Of a DNA stretch of 64,000 nt, positions 12,376-22,973 are shown piece by piece. Each line of letters begins with the position of its first letter. Positions within the stretch are counted from its first letter, which is position 1. The notes below the pieces were generated by a model. The model was not told the DNA's origin, ran no database searches, and saw only the letters and a list, made by a program, of their open reading frames with translations. The stretch covers positions 124,001-188,000 of the forward strand of contig JAALGZ010000048.1 of the NCBI GenBank assembly GCA_015227615.1. The letters are read 5' to 3'. Position numbers and translations under genes: made by a program. The stretch comes from Labyrinthula sp. Ha (lineage: Eukaryota > Sar > Bigyra > Labyrinthulida > Labyrinthulaceae).

Positions 12376-13869
12376 TTAAAACGTTATCTTCTTTCCTTTG
12401 AACTCAACCTTGGCTTTCTTTTGTGGAGTAGCTCCAAAACTCTTTCTTCCATTACTCTGACCTCCAAAACTTTGTCTTCCTCTTTTTTCTCCTCTTCCTC
12501 CAGGTCCTCCAAAACTTTTCCTCCTTGTCGAAGCAGCAAAATCCAATCTAATACCACGTCCCATAACTTTCTCTCCATTCAACTTAATCGCACTCTTCAC
12601 AGTCTCAGGATCAGTGAACTCAACCCAACCAAATCCTTTAAACTCCCCACTCTCCTTATCCATACCCCATCTCACTTCCTTAATCTCTCCACACTCACTG
12701 AAGAAACCTCTTAGACTATCTTCGTCAATCTGGTAGCTCAAATTTCCACAGAATAAAGTCGTGCAGCCTTCTGGGCATTCTCCAACTTCTCTTGGCTCTC
12801 TAGGTGGACGGAATGGCACAATCTTCACATATCTTGAACCAATATACTCTCCATCTAACCCTTTCGCTAAATTTGCTGATGGTTCATCACTGAATGTGAC
12901 TGTTGCTGTACCCCTTCGAGTTTCACTTATCTCTACGGATGAAATTGAGCAGTCTTTGAAAAAGTCGCGAAGATCTTGTTCGGTAGTCTCATAAGGAAAA
13001 CCTAAGATTGTCAATTTAACCCCAGCAGAATGAGGTGCAGTTACAGGTTCTGGTTGAGATGAAGCTTCAACAGCTACTGGTTCAGGTTCTTTTGGTTTTA
13101 CAGGAGACGCTGAAGTTTCTTTTAAAGGTTTTTCGTCATCAGAGGAATCTAAATCGGAGCTGTCAGAACTAGAACTGTCAGAGGAAGAGTCATCTTTCTT
13201 TGATTTCTTCACATCTTTTGTTTTCTTTGTTGGTTTATTTTCTTGCTCAGAATCCGAAGAACTGTCTGAGGAAGAGGAGTCTGAATCCTTCTTTGCTGCT
13301 TCTTTTTTAGGTGCTGCTTTTTCTTTCTCTTCTTCTGAATCTGAGCTGTCAGATGATGATGCGCTAGAAGATTCAGATTTTGATGTCTTTTTTGTTTTTA
13401 CAGGAGCTGTTTTAGGTTTTTCCTCTTCTGAATCTGAGCTGTCTGAGGAGGAAGAACTCGATGAGCTTGATGAAGAAGAAGATTTTTTTGTGACATTCTT
13501 AGCTGGAGATTTCACTTTGGTTCCATTGGTCTTCTTCTGGGTTGTTTTTATTTCTTTCTTGTCGCTGTCTGAGGAACTTGATGAGTCTGAAGAGGAAGAC
13601 TTCCCAGTATCTCTCACACTTGTTGGCTTTGTTTTCTTTTTGGGTTCACTCTTTGCACTTTTCTTTTTCTTTTTTGCCGAAACTTTCTTTGGCTGTGGTT
13701 CTGAGTCAGAGGAATCAGAGCTGGAGGAACTAGAACTGTCCGAGGATGAGCTTGTTGCAACTTTTTCGGTCTTAGGAGGGGTAGTCTTCACTTCAACCTC
13801 TGAATCTGATGAACTCGAACTATCTGAGGAGCTGCTTGAACTCGAACTGCTTGAGGATGACTTGGCCAT
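12376..13869 (-). CDS. Nucleolin-like protein (acidic serine tracts, two RRMs, Gly/Arg tail)
   Basis: Single exon, 497 aa, ATG at 13869. The first half (about 1-260) is repeated Ser/Asp/Glu blocks (SSSSSDSSDSEEE type) alternating with Lys-rich segments, the CK2-substrate layout of nucleolin, Nsr1 and Nopp140. Two RNA-recognition motifs follow: RRM1 (about 285-355, VKLTILGFPYETTEQDLRDF) and RRM2 (about 368-445), with RNP2-like LFCGNLSY and RNP1-like FKGFGWVEF clearly seen. The tail has spaced RKSFGG, GGRGEKRGRQSFGG and NGRKSFG motifs, a degenerate GAR domain. Known: this architecture (acidic-Ser, two RRMs, GAR) acts in nucleolar pre-rRNA processing and ribosome assembly; fungal Nsr1 and plant nucleolins also have two RRMs. 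Likely a nucleolar protein. Its start lies only 143 bp downstream of the ABCG stop on the same strand, so its promoter and the ABCG 3' end must fit into that interval. The Ser codon runs make this a low-complexity, slippage-prone stretch. Confidence 0.93.
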   Translation of the reverse strand: MAKSSSSSSSSSSSSDSSSSSDSEVEVKTTPPKTEKVATSSSSDSSSSSSSDSSDSEPQPKKVSAKKKKKSAKSEPKKKTKPTSVRDTGKSSSSDSSSSSDSDKKEIKTTQKKTNGTKVKSPAKNVTKKSSSSSSSSSSSSSDSSDSEEEKPKTAPVKTKKTSKSESSSASSSDSSDSEEEKEKAAPKKEAAKKDSDSSSSDSSSDSEQENKPTKKTKDVKKSKKDDSSSDSSSSDSSDLDSSDDEKPLKETSASPVKPKEPEPVAVEASSQPEPVTAPHSAGVKLTILGFPYETTEQDLRDFFKDCSISSVEISETRRGTATVTFSDEPSANLAKGLDGEYIGSRYVKIVPFRPPREPREVGECPEGCTTLFCGNLSYQIDEDSLRGFFSECGEIKEVRWGMDKESGEFKGFGWVEFTDPETVKSAIKLNGEKVMGRGIRLDFAASTRRKSFGGPGGRGEKRGRQSFGGQSNGRKSFGATPQKKAKVEFKGKKITF

Positions 13870-14012
13870 GATATGAATGGTCTAATTTGTTTTCAACTTA
13901 TTTGCAGAATACGGTAATACAATGTCGAGATTTAAAATAAAAAACCTTATGATGTCATTAAGAATAATGAATATACAGTTATATTTACAAAACGTAATAT
14001 TAAGTACAAAAG

Positions 14013-16011
14013 TTAGTCCGTGAAGAAGTTTGCCCTGTATACTAACACTATTAAAGAGGAACACCTGAATACAATTGCTAGTACAACCAACATTCCAATA
14101 TAAAATATCAAATCCTCTTTAGACATGTTCTGATTCTCCAGCGACTCTATACATTCTTGCTGATACTCCAGGTTCTCCTCCAAATTCAGACAATTATCCT
14201 GACTAGAGTTGCATGTAGTCACTTCTAAGAACAGGTTATCTAAGTCATCTCTATCTCCACACTCGTTAAACTCAATAACAGCACCTGCACTAGCAGCATA
14301 CTTCATGATCGATATGTATTGCAACCAGCTTAAAGCAGGAGGCAGATTATCAATTGGAATAAAAACTCCAGAAAACAACAACTGCGGAAAGAGAAGAAGA
14401 GGTCCAAATTCTTGTGCAGCTTTTGCATCTGACAACGAAGCCCCAAGTATCTGCCCAAACCCAGAGGATGTAACTCCAGTTAGGGTTCCCAGGAGAATTA
14501 CCAACAGAACATTAGCCTGCATCCCCATCATAAAGTAGATTACAACAACAGCAGCCGATGCTTCTAGTAGAACTTTTGGAATGTCAACAATAATTTTAGA
14601 ACACAGATAGGAAACTGATCCATATGTTCCTGTTTGATACTCCCTAACCATCAAACCTCTTTCAAGTGGAAAATAAATAATCTGTGGGTTGAAAGATCCC
14701 ATAAAGATTCCCGCGTATGCGAACAAGAGAGCCGAAATTCCAACAGGTACTGAAAACTTTTCTTCATTTCTATCCAGCGCCTGGAAAAATACACCACCAA
14801 CAACCAAATTTGTGATTAAACGCGCCAATATTGAACTTTTGAATATAGATGGATCTCTGTATAATGCTTTAAACTCTCTTTTTGTCAAATTAGATACTTG
14901 AACAATAAAACTGGACTTTATAACTTTTTCTTTTAAAGAAGGTTTATCCAGCTGTGCTTTAAGACTATCATGTCTTAACATTGTACTGTACTCCCACTCA
15001 ATCTCAGGCTTACTTTCTCCAGTATATAAATTAAATCTTAGAAAATCATCATCATAAACTGTTTGAGCAAGAAGCATGATATAATCTGCAGGGTTAGTTA
15101 AACTTGGGATAGGTTTTCCTAACAATTTCATTATTTCTGGTAGATCTGAAACTGTTCCATTATACATTACAGAGCCTTTGGACAAAACGAGCACATTCTC
15201 AAACTCATTGAACACTTCTGAACTAGGTTGATGGATTGTGCACAAGCAACAGCATCCAGTCGCCTTTCCTAAATTTTGCAAGATCTTTATTACTTTCCAT
15301 GCATTAAAACTATCTAATCCACTTGTTGGTTCATCTAAGAAAAGTAGTTTTGGATTTGTAACTAATTCAATACCAATTGCTACTCTTTTTCTTTCTCCTC
15401 CACTGACACCTCGTAGAAAAACACTGCCTACAACAGAGTCTTGAATCTCAGTCAGACCTAAGGAGTCAAGCAAATCATTTACAATTTCTGATCTTTTAAT
15501 GTTATCATTTGCAGTTTCTGGTTCAAGTCTTAATCTAGCAGAAAAATCAAGGCTTTCTTTGACTGTTGCTGTAGCAAAGAGAACATCATCTTGCATTACG
15601 TAAGCCACTTTTCGTCTGTACTCTTTAGGATCGCTTAAAACGCCATTCACCAAAATAGTTCCTTTTACTTTCTTCTTTCCATTCGTAACAACTCTTCCAG
15701 CAAGAACGTTCATAAGTGAAGTCTAAAGTTAATGAGGAAAATAAAAGTACTTTTCCAGCCCCAGAAGATCCCATCAGAGCAGTTACTTCTCCGCTTTCAA
15801 CTCTACCTGAAACTTTATTTAAGATTTGCTTTTTTCTTATTGAATACGAAATATTGCTCCATTCCAAGGTGGTATTGCTTTCCCTATTTTGTTGAAAGTA
15901 TGTAAAGCTTGGGTCAAAATCAAGAGTGCTGAAGGTGTTCTCAAAACTTTTTCTGCCATCAACATTGAGTGCTTTGTTTTCCATGTTTTCCTTTTCTTTT
16001 TGTTTTATCAT
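14013..16011 (-). CDS. ABCG (White/WBC-type) half-transporter, two exons
   Basis: Exon 1 runs from the ATG at 16011 to 15751 (87 codons) and exon 2 from 15722 to the stop at 14013; the intron is 15723-15750 (28 bp, GTACTT...TTTAG). It splits Walker A exactly: GSSGAGK | TSLMNVLAGR. Spliced product is 656 aa, the usual ABCG half-transporter size. The order is nucleotide-binding domain first, then membrane domain. Seen: ABC signature VSGGERKR (about residue 195), Walker B LLFLDEPTSGLDS (about 213), switch His in TIHQPSSEV (about 250), then an ABC2-type membrane domain with about six hydrophobic helices, including LFSGVFIPIDNLPP and the following WLQYISIMKYA, characteristic of ABCG proteins. A Cys-containing loop precedes the last helix, as in other ABCGs. 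Such half-transporters dimerise and export lipids, sterols or small hydrophobic compounds; the substrate cannot be told from sequence. All ATPase motifs are intact. Confidence 0.95.
15723..15750 (-). other. 28-bp intron inside the Walker A motif of the ABCG gene
   Basis: Read on the minus strand it begins GTACTT and ends TTAACTTTAG. Removing it restores GSSGAGK-TSLMNVLAGR in frame, so the boundaries are fixed by a universally conserved motif. The likely branch adenine (in TTAAC) lies only about 6 nt from the 3' splice site. Confidence 0.9.
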
Positions 16012-16060
16012 TTTGCGACTGGTATGTCAGGGTTCTCCAATTGTTTGCGATACATTGGAT

Positions 16061-16458
16061 ATGGCTTCTGTCTACAACAGGTTCGTCGAAAATGCTCCAC
16101 GCGAACCCCTGCAAGAGATGGGAAGGTTAATAGTTTGCGTCTACCAAATAGCACTTTCTCTTAATATACATATATTATTCAAATTCATAGTAATGCAAAA
16201 TCGTTTTTTCTTTACTTAACAGGTAGACTTCCGGGCAGTTTGGATTGGATCCCAGCTTCCAAGCGTGCTAACATCAGTAGTCAACTTCTAAATAGAAGTA
16301 ATGAACGCTTAAATAAAGAATATATAGTAGTTATGAATATTAAAGTTTTATTAAACTATTTCTTTAATGTGTTGAGCATTATATGCTGCCTATGTTACAA
16401 ACGAAAAAAATATAATACTGATATTTTTCATGTACTAGAATTATTATGCTATGAATAA
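16061..16458 (+). CDS. Possible small two-exon gene divergent from ABCG (uncertain)
   Basis: A patch of less AT-rich sequence reads from the ATG at 16061 as MASVYNRFVENAPREPLQEM, and about 100 bp later another patch reads LPGSLDWIPASKRANISSQ in protein-like fashion. The AT-rich stretch between (about 16134-16227, starting GTTAAT and ending near AACAGGTAG) could be an intron if TAG is the acceptor, joining ...QEMG to RLPGSLDW. Against it: such an intron would be about three times longer than the 14 firmly placed ones, the C-terminal part becomes AT-rich and hydrophobic, and I recognise no family. If real, it shares a promoter of about 50 bp with the ABCG gene. An alternative is that this is only transcribed leader or control sequence of the transporter. 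Confidence 0.22.
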
Positions 16459-19400
16459 TACATGAAAATAAAAATATATATGTCAGGTTAACCATTAAAA
16501 TTCTCAGTTATATTTTCGAGTATGCGGATATGAAGAGACTTGAGTTTCAGATTATAAGTCTTAGTGTTGTAGTGCAACTAACTTTCCTTTCGGACTGAGA
16601 TGGGGTATCTCTATTATTATCGTGAAGTGAAGTGAAGAGAGTTTAAATGAATTTATTTAAAGCTCATTAATAAGAAGCGTGGTGTAGGTGTAGTTATTCT
16701 TTAGAAGATTGTAGGTTGATTAGCAATGAACCCTTCACAGCACTAATACTTCGTCAGAGAATACAACACTTGTTGCTGTCACCAGTTTAAGCATAAAATG
16801 AATATAACAAAAATACAAATAGGAAAAGAAATCCATGCAAATAAAGGGGGAATGCATGAAAATATTTGAAAGCTATTTATTTATCAAATAGAAATAATGC
16901 TTGTCACTACTTTGAAGCTAACATGTCTAAAAATTGGCACAACTGCAGAGAATTCACCATTCCTGATACATAGTTTCAGATGAGAATGTATGCATAGAGT
17001 TCAAATCTGATGCTACATTAATAACATAATCAAGTTTAGCAAGAGCCATGGACATTGCGATGGAAAAAACTATAGCGACCCAAAAAGTGTGTTGGACACA
17101 TTTACTACGAAGAAATTTATTCATGTCACAATAGGATGTCAGGTTGCGAAGATAACTTCAGCTAATATTAAAAGCATAATAATTTGAAACTAGGCAAAAT
17201 GAAAGAGCAAATATTGTAATATGAAATACAAGTCGTCAAGGAGTGTCAACTACTACTAAGAAACCAAAACTTTGGTTGAAATGAACATAAACCTATCCTT
17301 AGACACAAGATATTTTTAATGTAATAGAGGAAGACTACCAGAGTTTACTATGATCCGATAGATTTTGCTTGCAAGAATGTATACAAAAACTTGATTATAG
17401 TGAAAAATTTAAGTTTAACGTCTAGATAAACTAAAACTAATTGCTTGATTATGGTTGATTTTAAGGCTACTTTATCGCAGATAGGTTACTCCCAGGTGCC
17501 TTCTTGTTAACGAAGAAAATCCATTTACTGCCGTGCTTTAAGTGGGGTAGTCGAAGTTACCAGAAGCTATTGGGTTTATTTTATTAAATGATATAGTCCT
17601 ATTTTAACGTTTCCAAGTGGTTCTTAGATGGGCCTCTTGGTCGGATAAGTGCTGTTGTTGGACTTAATAAACTTAATCAGAAATTATCAAGTAAAGTTAT
17701 TGCCTTGATTTAAACTCTTATTTTCATTACGATTATGCTCCATTTTGCTGGTTTGTTTACTTGTACCTCAGTCTACTAAGTTTTTACCTAGGAGGGCTCT
17801 ATATTTAGTAATTTACGGTAATTTCAGCTATTGTTGCAAAATTCATGGTCTTAACTTAAAATTAAAGGACAAAAATAACTACCCCTAATTGCCAATATAA
17901 TCTATATATTTATGTTCAATTAAGTATACCTTGCAAAATTAGAATATAAATAACTTAAAAATGACCCAAATTAGCTCTCTTTAAAAATGCTTGAAAATTA
18001 TTTGATATATATACTGTTCCCAAAATGCCTACACCTTTATTCTCATTTTCATTTCGGTACGTCAAATCTATGAAGATATATTTTTTACGTTTGATGCAAT
18101 AAAGCTTTATTCCCATGAAAACACAAGGATTGTAATCGGGGTGTTTACTTGGTACATATAGTAATACAAAGCAACTTTCCATAATTGGACCAAATTCCAT
18201 TTCTTAGAAAAAAAACAAGAATTAAGTTATTCAATCTCCGTTAGATATTTGGGTGAGCATACCATTGAAAAAAGGAATACTCTCATACCAAAAATATATT
18301 CAGTAATGCAAGATTTAGGGTTTTCGAACTGGAAAATTGTTCAATATATATATATATGTAAAAATCTAGAACACTGGATGAATCTTATATTTTACCAACT
18401 ATTTACGCACCATCGCATCAGTATGAAAAATCCATGGATTGATCATACCATATCGTCTTCTGAACGTCTAGTACATATACCTGTATATAAGGCAAAACTA
18501 GTCCGGGAATATTTTTAGCTATGTGCGATGGCTATTCAACCACATATTGCTATTTATTTGTCACTGTTCCGGAAACGCATCACAAAAATGAATTCATAGA
18601 TTTTCAATTACATTTAAATAATGCCCTCCAAACAAATTTTCAGCAGTTTAAGTTTTCAAGAAAGGTGTTTTCGCACTTCGACATTATGCTATAGCAAAAT
18701 ACAAAAAAATGTCAGTTCGTTTCCTTGTCTTCTTCATTCAAAAAAATTACTCATTAAAGGCTTTCTAAAACGCTAACGGGAAGAAAGGGCATATGTGGTT
18801 AAAAATTATAAAAGCCACGTAGGTAAACCTCAGTCATTCTTATTTCGTAATTTTAATGGCTCTTCTGGTATGGCGAAAGTGCATGGAACATATAAAGACC
18901 TACAAAATTGTATAGAAATCAAGTAGTACAATGACTGAACTGATTGTCATTGTGGCAAAATGGGCAAGTTTTCCCATTAAAGAAATTTTCTTCCGAAATT
19001 ACCATTTATTCATCATATTCAGTCGACGCTATTGTAATAGTTGGCTTGGTCTCAACCGATTGAGGGAGCTAACCCTTAAAGTCAAGATATGTTAGAAATT
19101 TCTATATAACTCCTTAGTAAATTTAAATAAAAATTAAGAGAATAGCAAGTACGGAAACATTACAAATAACTTCTTTGAAGAAACTCTTCAGAAAAAGTAG
19201 ATATCTGGTTTAGATTTCAACATATGAGGTATGAACCAAGAATGGTCTGAAGAAAGTGTTTCAGCCAGAATAAGTTAAACCATAATGGTTATTGTAAAGG
19301 GCAATAATGAAAATATCTCGGTCAAGACCCATCTGAGCAAATTTGCCATAAATGTTCTATATGATCTCCTCAACCCATACCAACAGTGGTTGAGAGTCCT

Positions 19401-20911
19401 ATTAACAAAATCGGCTTTCATCAAGACCAACACAAATTAGTCTAAGAATTAAAAAAATTCAGACCGCACATTTCTAAGTGTGGGAACGTTGGGCACACCA
19501 CTTGATAACTAGAAATATGGACTGAAGAATGTTATTCAATGTGAAATCGAGGATCCTCATACTCAATAGTGTACACCAATTGTCTAAAGTCTCAAAGAAA
19601 AACTAAGCTCATGCAAAAGACTCAAAATTCTGAATGAAAGTTTGGAAATATTCTTTGGAAAACTTCTAAGTTTCTTAACATTAACCTTAGTTCCCCATGA
19701 CTTCTGAAGGCATCCACGGTAATTTATCGTTGAGTGTCTTCACTACGAAACCAGGGCTAGATGGATCTAAAATTTCCAGTATATTTTTTTTATCAGCTGA
19801 ATGCTTTAGGAAACCCCTCATATAACCGAAGGCAACTATTATACTTTGACTGTGTGTTTCGAAGGAGAATTTGATGCTAAAAACTTTCTTAAAATACTAA
19901 TTATTAACAAGTTTCAGCTCATTCATGCAAAGTAACTTAATTTCAAATAAGTTCCTAATATGAGATTCCTTTTGGAAAGAATTATCATCATGAAGAAATA
20001 CTAATAAAGTTCCCCACTACAGACAAAGGTATAAAGAAGTCCTCAATGAGAACTGGATCGCAATATGAAGAGATATGGCAACCGACTGAGTGAGTCTAGC
20101 GAAGTTCACAAGGTATGCATTAGAAAGAATACGCATTGTGTTTTACATTAGTTGACAAGAATGAGATAACTCTGATTTTGATTCCAATTAGCAATAAGAA
20201 GTTTGATATCTTGATTCATTTCATCAAAGTTTAATTTTCCTTAGAAAATGAATATAAGGCTGGGCCATATGACTGATTTCTGCGCCTGAAGACTACTTTT
20301 TTCTGGTTATATTATTATTTTTTCAGGATTCACTCTTCACTCCAAATGTTTCATGTTTTCTTTCCCTTAATTTACATTCGGCATCTCTGCCATAATGCTA
20401 CTACAGATGTAGTACTTACAGAACCCAAACGTTACATCGCCATCTACGAAGATTTTCTGAATAGCTTGTTGAAAAGCATTCTTGGGATTCATTGGTTTCT
20501 TGAAGAAAGCACCCGGGAGGATCTTGAGCTTCATTAGTTGGTTTTGATCCTCCTCAACATTTCAACACAATGCTTTCAGTAAGTTTGAATTTGGGGATCA
20601 TTCATTGCTTAATTAGGATTATTATTACTCTTCAACCCATAAGCTAAGAGAAAATTAATTTTGCCTTCGGCCTTCTAGCAGGTTGAAATTGCATGTTGCA
20701 GAGTTGATAATTCACAGGATACAACATGGCTCAAGGTTACCTTCAAGAGAATTTAATAAATAAATTATGTTGATGGAATAGAGAAAGAACGGGTTTATAA
20801 ATTGACGTGCAATCAGTGTGGTAAGATGATGAGAAGGTTATGGAGATGCTATTGGATACCTTAATGTTAAATCATACTCCAAGTATGAACTCACTACTAT
20901 TCATTTCACTT
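16459..20911. other. Gene-free stretch between ABCG island and carboxypeptidase copy 1
   Basis: No open frame above 90 codons and no recognisable domain. The part at about 19000-20600 is slightly less AT-rich and contains a few short protein-like strings on either strand, which may be remnants of an old mobile element, but nothing could be assigned. The last part holds the 3' flank of carboxypeptidase copy 1. Confidence 0.4.
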
Positions 20912-22927
20912 CTAGAGATAGTGCTTGTCTTTGACTTCAGGATTAGCCAAAGTCTCTTGCTTAGCCTTTCCCCTTTTGTTTTTTATCACCACCAACAAAG
21001 CAATGATCACCAACATGAGAACGGCAATTACAAGCAATAAGAGTGTGTTGATATCAAACATCAGGTCAGTTTCCTCGTCTGAGTCTTCATCACCACCATC
21101 AACTTCTTCAGGAGATGGTGCACTTGTATCCTCTACGTCAGCAACAGTTGGTGCTTCAGTTTCTCCTTCGGTAGGGCTAGGTGTTGGAGATGAAGTTACA
21201 TTGCTTACAGTTGGTGCTACAGTAGGCTCTGGTTCTTCACCAGGAACACCTCCCCAGTATAGATCACAAGCATCCTAAACATGACAAAGAGTAAACATAG
21301 TACGCAAGTAATGGGACAAGGATCTGCTACAAGATCAAAAAAATCTTCACAATATGGTTCCAATTCTTCGCAGGTGGCCTCTGTTACCCCATCAATTGTT
21401 AACCCAGTACTAGCAGAGTTTCTACAGGAAAGCGTAGGGTAACTTGTTGGAAAGGATGTAGGTCCTGCTCCAGGTGATGGTGTGACGAACTCAATGTCAT
21501 AGGCGCAGTTCAAGTGAGCTGACATACCAGCATAAGCCTCAAGATTTGAAGGCATGATATTACTAGGATCCGGTTGGAAACTGTCTCCCCTTAGTTCAAA
21601 GGTATTTGCGTAGATAACATCTAGTTCTGAATAATACCAATCATCAGATCCACCGGCTGCGATGTAAATTGCATTTGCAGAGGTTCCAACTGTCCAAATA
21701 TCTCCAGATATATCATAGATTGCATCTCTTACTTCCATAAAACATTGTTTCATTCGTTCATAATCCTCTGCTGGAGGTAAGTCATATGTCCAACCCCAAG
21801 GAGACATAAAGTATCGACCATAAGAATGAACCTAAAGTAAAACTGATTGATATCAAAATACGTCATTAAAAGCAAAGATTCTTGAAGCAACGCTTTCACT
21901 AAATGCAGCTATTGCCGCAGTTTCAGGTTGGTCGAATGGTTCCACTCCACAATAAGTTTGCGAACAAGGATCAGTGCTTGCTCCTTCGCCACAATGAAAG
22001 GCTTCTGGTCCCCAATTTCTGTTTCCATCTGTTCCAACACACTCAGTGCCTAAATAATATTATTTTTCTATACTCGGGTTTACCATTGTTTGGCATTCTT
22101 GTCTTTCTCCACAGAGTATCGTTTGTGTATGAAAAAACATATCCATCAGGATTCATACTGGGTGCAATAACAAAGGTAAATTTCGAAAGCAAGTCATTAC
22201 TTTCATCACTGCCATCCAATAATCTTTCGGCCATATATGTACAATATAAAGGTGTTAACCACTCCCTTGCATGAATGTTACACATGTAAAGTACCAAAGG
22301 CTTCTCAAAATCCGTTGTAAACTCCTCTTCACTTTCTCCAATCCACATCATCTTCAAATCTCTTCCCTCATAACTTTGTCCCAAGGAATCTATCAATGTT
22401 CTGTTTATGTTTGCTTCAGAAATGGCGTCGAACCTAGCATGGATCGCTGGAAGCTCCTGATAACTAGAAAAGAAGTCCTGCAGCTCCCTTTCAACACACC
22501 CTTCACCTTTACAGAAGAAGTCGTCCTGCTCAAATGACTTTATTTTCTCTTCTACCCAACTAGAGGTGGAGTCTTCAAAAGTGACTTCATTTTCAGCCAG
22601 AACTCTAAGAACCTCCAAGTCATCCTGTGCGGTTACTACTATTTCAGAAACACGCTCAGGTTCCATCAACTTTCTAGGACCTGCCACCTTAACTTCATCA
22701 AGGTTAACTTTTTCTCCAACAAAGTCGACATTTAAGCCAAGTTCCGCCATCGCCTTTTCAAACTCACTTCTGCTCCCGTATACACTGTTTTGTAAGTCAA
22801 CCCTGATAACCTTGCTTCCATCGTTAAACCTTTCCAATAAGTTATGTCTAACCTCTTCCTTGTTAAACCCAAATGCCGTAGAGGCCAAAATACTACCCAA
22901 TGCTAATTTTACAATATTTGACTTCAT
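20912..22927 (-). CDS. Membrane-anchored M14 metallocarboxypeptidase, copy 1 (CPB-like)
   Basis: Four exons: 22927-22084, 22049-21862, 21831-21304, 21274-20912, giving 640 aa. Introns are 34, 30 and 29 bp. Seen: a signal peptide (about 1-20); a prodomain (about 22-125) like M14A activation peptides; the catalytic domain with zinc ligands His219 and Glu222 (NIHAREW) and His346 (VHSYG), substrate-binding WRKTR and GNRNW, Tyr400, and catalytic Glu423 (FELRG). The specificity position is Asp407 (GGSDDW), as in carboxypeptidase B, so removal of C-terminal Lys/Arg is predicted. After the catalytic domain come a Ser/Pro/Thr linker, an ShK-like six-cysteine domain split by intron 3 (ATCEELEPYC ... 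CPITC|DAC), a Pro/Thr/Glu-rich stalk, one membrane helix (about 595-617) and a 23-residue basic tail. Type I surface or endomembrane protease, probably made as a zymogen. One of three paralogues with identical exon cuts. Confidence 0.95.
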
Positions 22928-22960
22928 TTTTTTTCTTTTTGATTTAACGGATACTTTGAC

Positions 22961-22973
22961 TTGTAAATCACGT
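22961..22973 (-). promoter_or_regulatory. Shared upstream motif ACGTGA-WW-TACAA of carboxypeptidase copy 1
   Basis: On the minus strand this reads ACGTGATTTACAA, 34-46 nt upstream of the ATG. Copy 2 has ACGTGAAATACAA at the matching distance (34777-34789), in otherwise poorly conserved flanking DNA. Copy 3 has an ACGTGA core in the opposite orientation at 41868-41874. Likely a transcription-factor site or core promoter element; the factor is unknown. Confidence 0.45.

Noticed and set aside
12421-13876. Plus-strand open frames opposite the nucleolin-like gene (for example 13490-13876)
   Set aside because: They are shadows of the Ser/Glu repeat tracts; the minus strand has complete RRM motifs.
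19440-19510. A short zinc-knuckle-like string (KCGNVGHTT) in the gene-free stretch
   Set aside because: Too little around it to support an LTR-type or other retroelement; no flanking repeats or polymerase motifs were recognised.
22043-22537. Plus-strand frames opposite the carboxypeptidase exons
   Set aside because: Antisense reflections of conserved coding sequence, repeated in each copy for that reason only.
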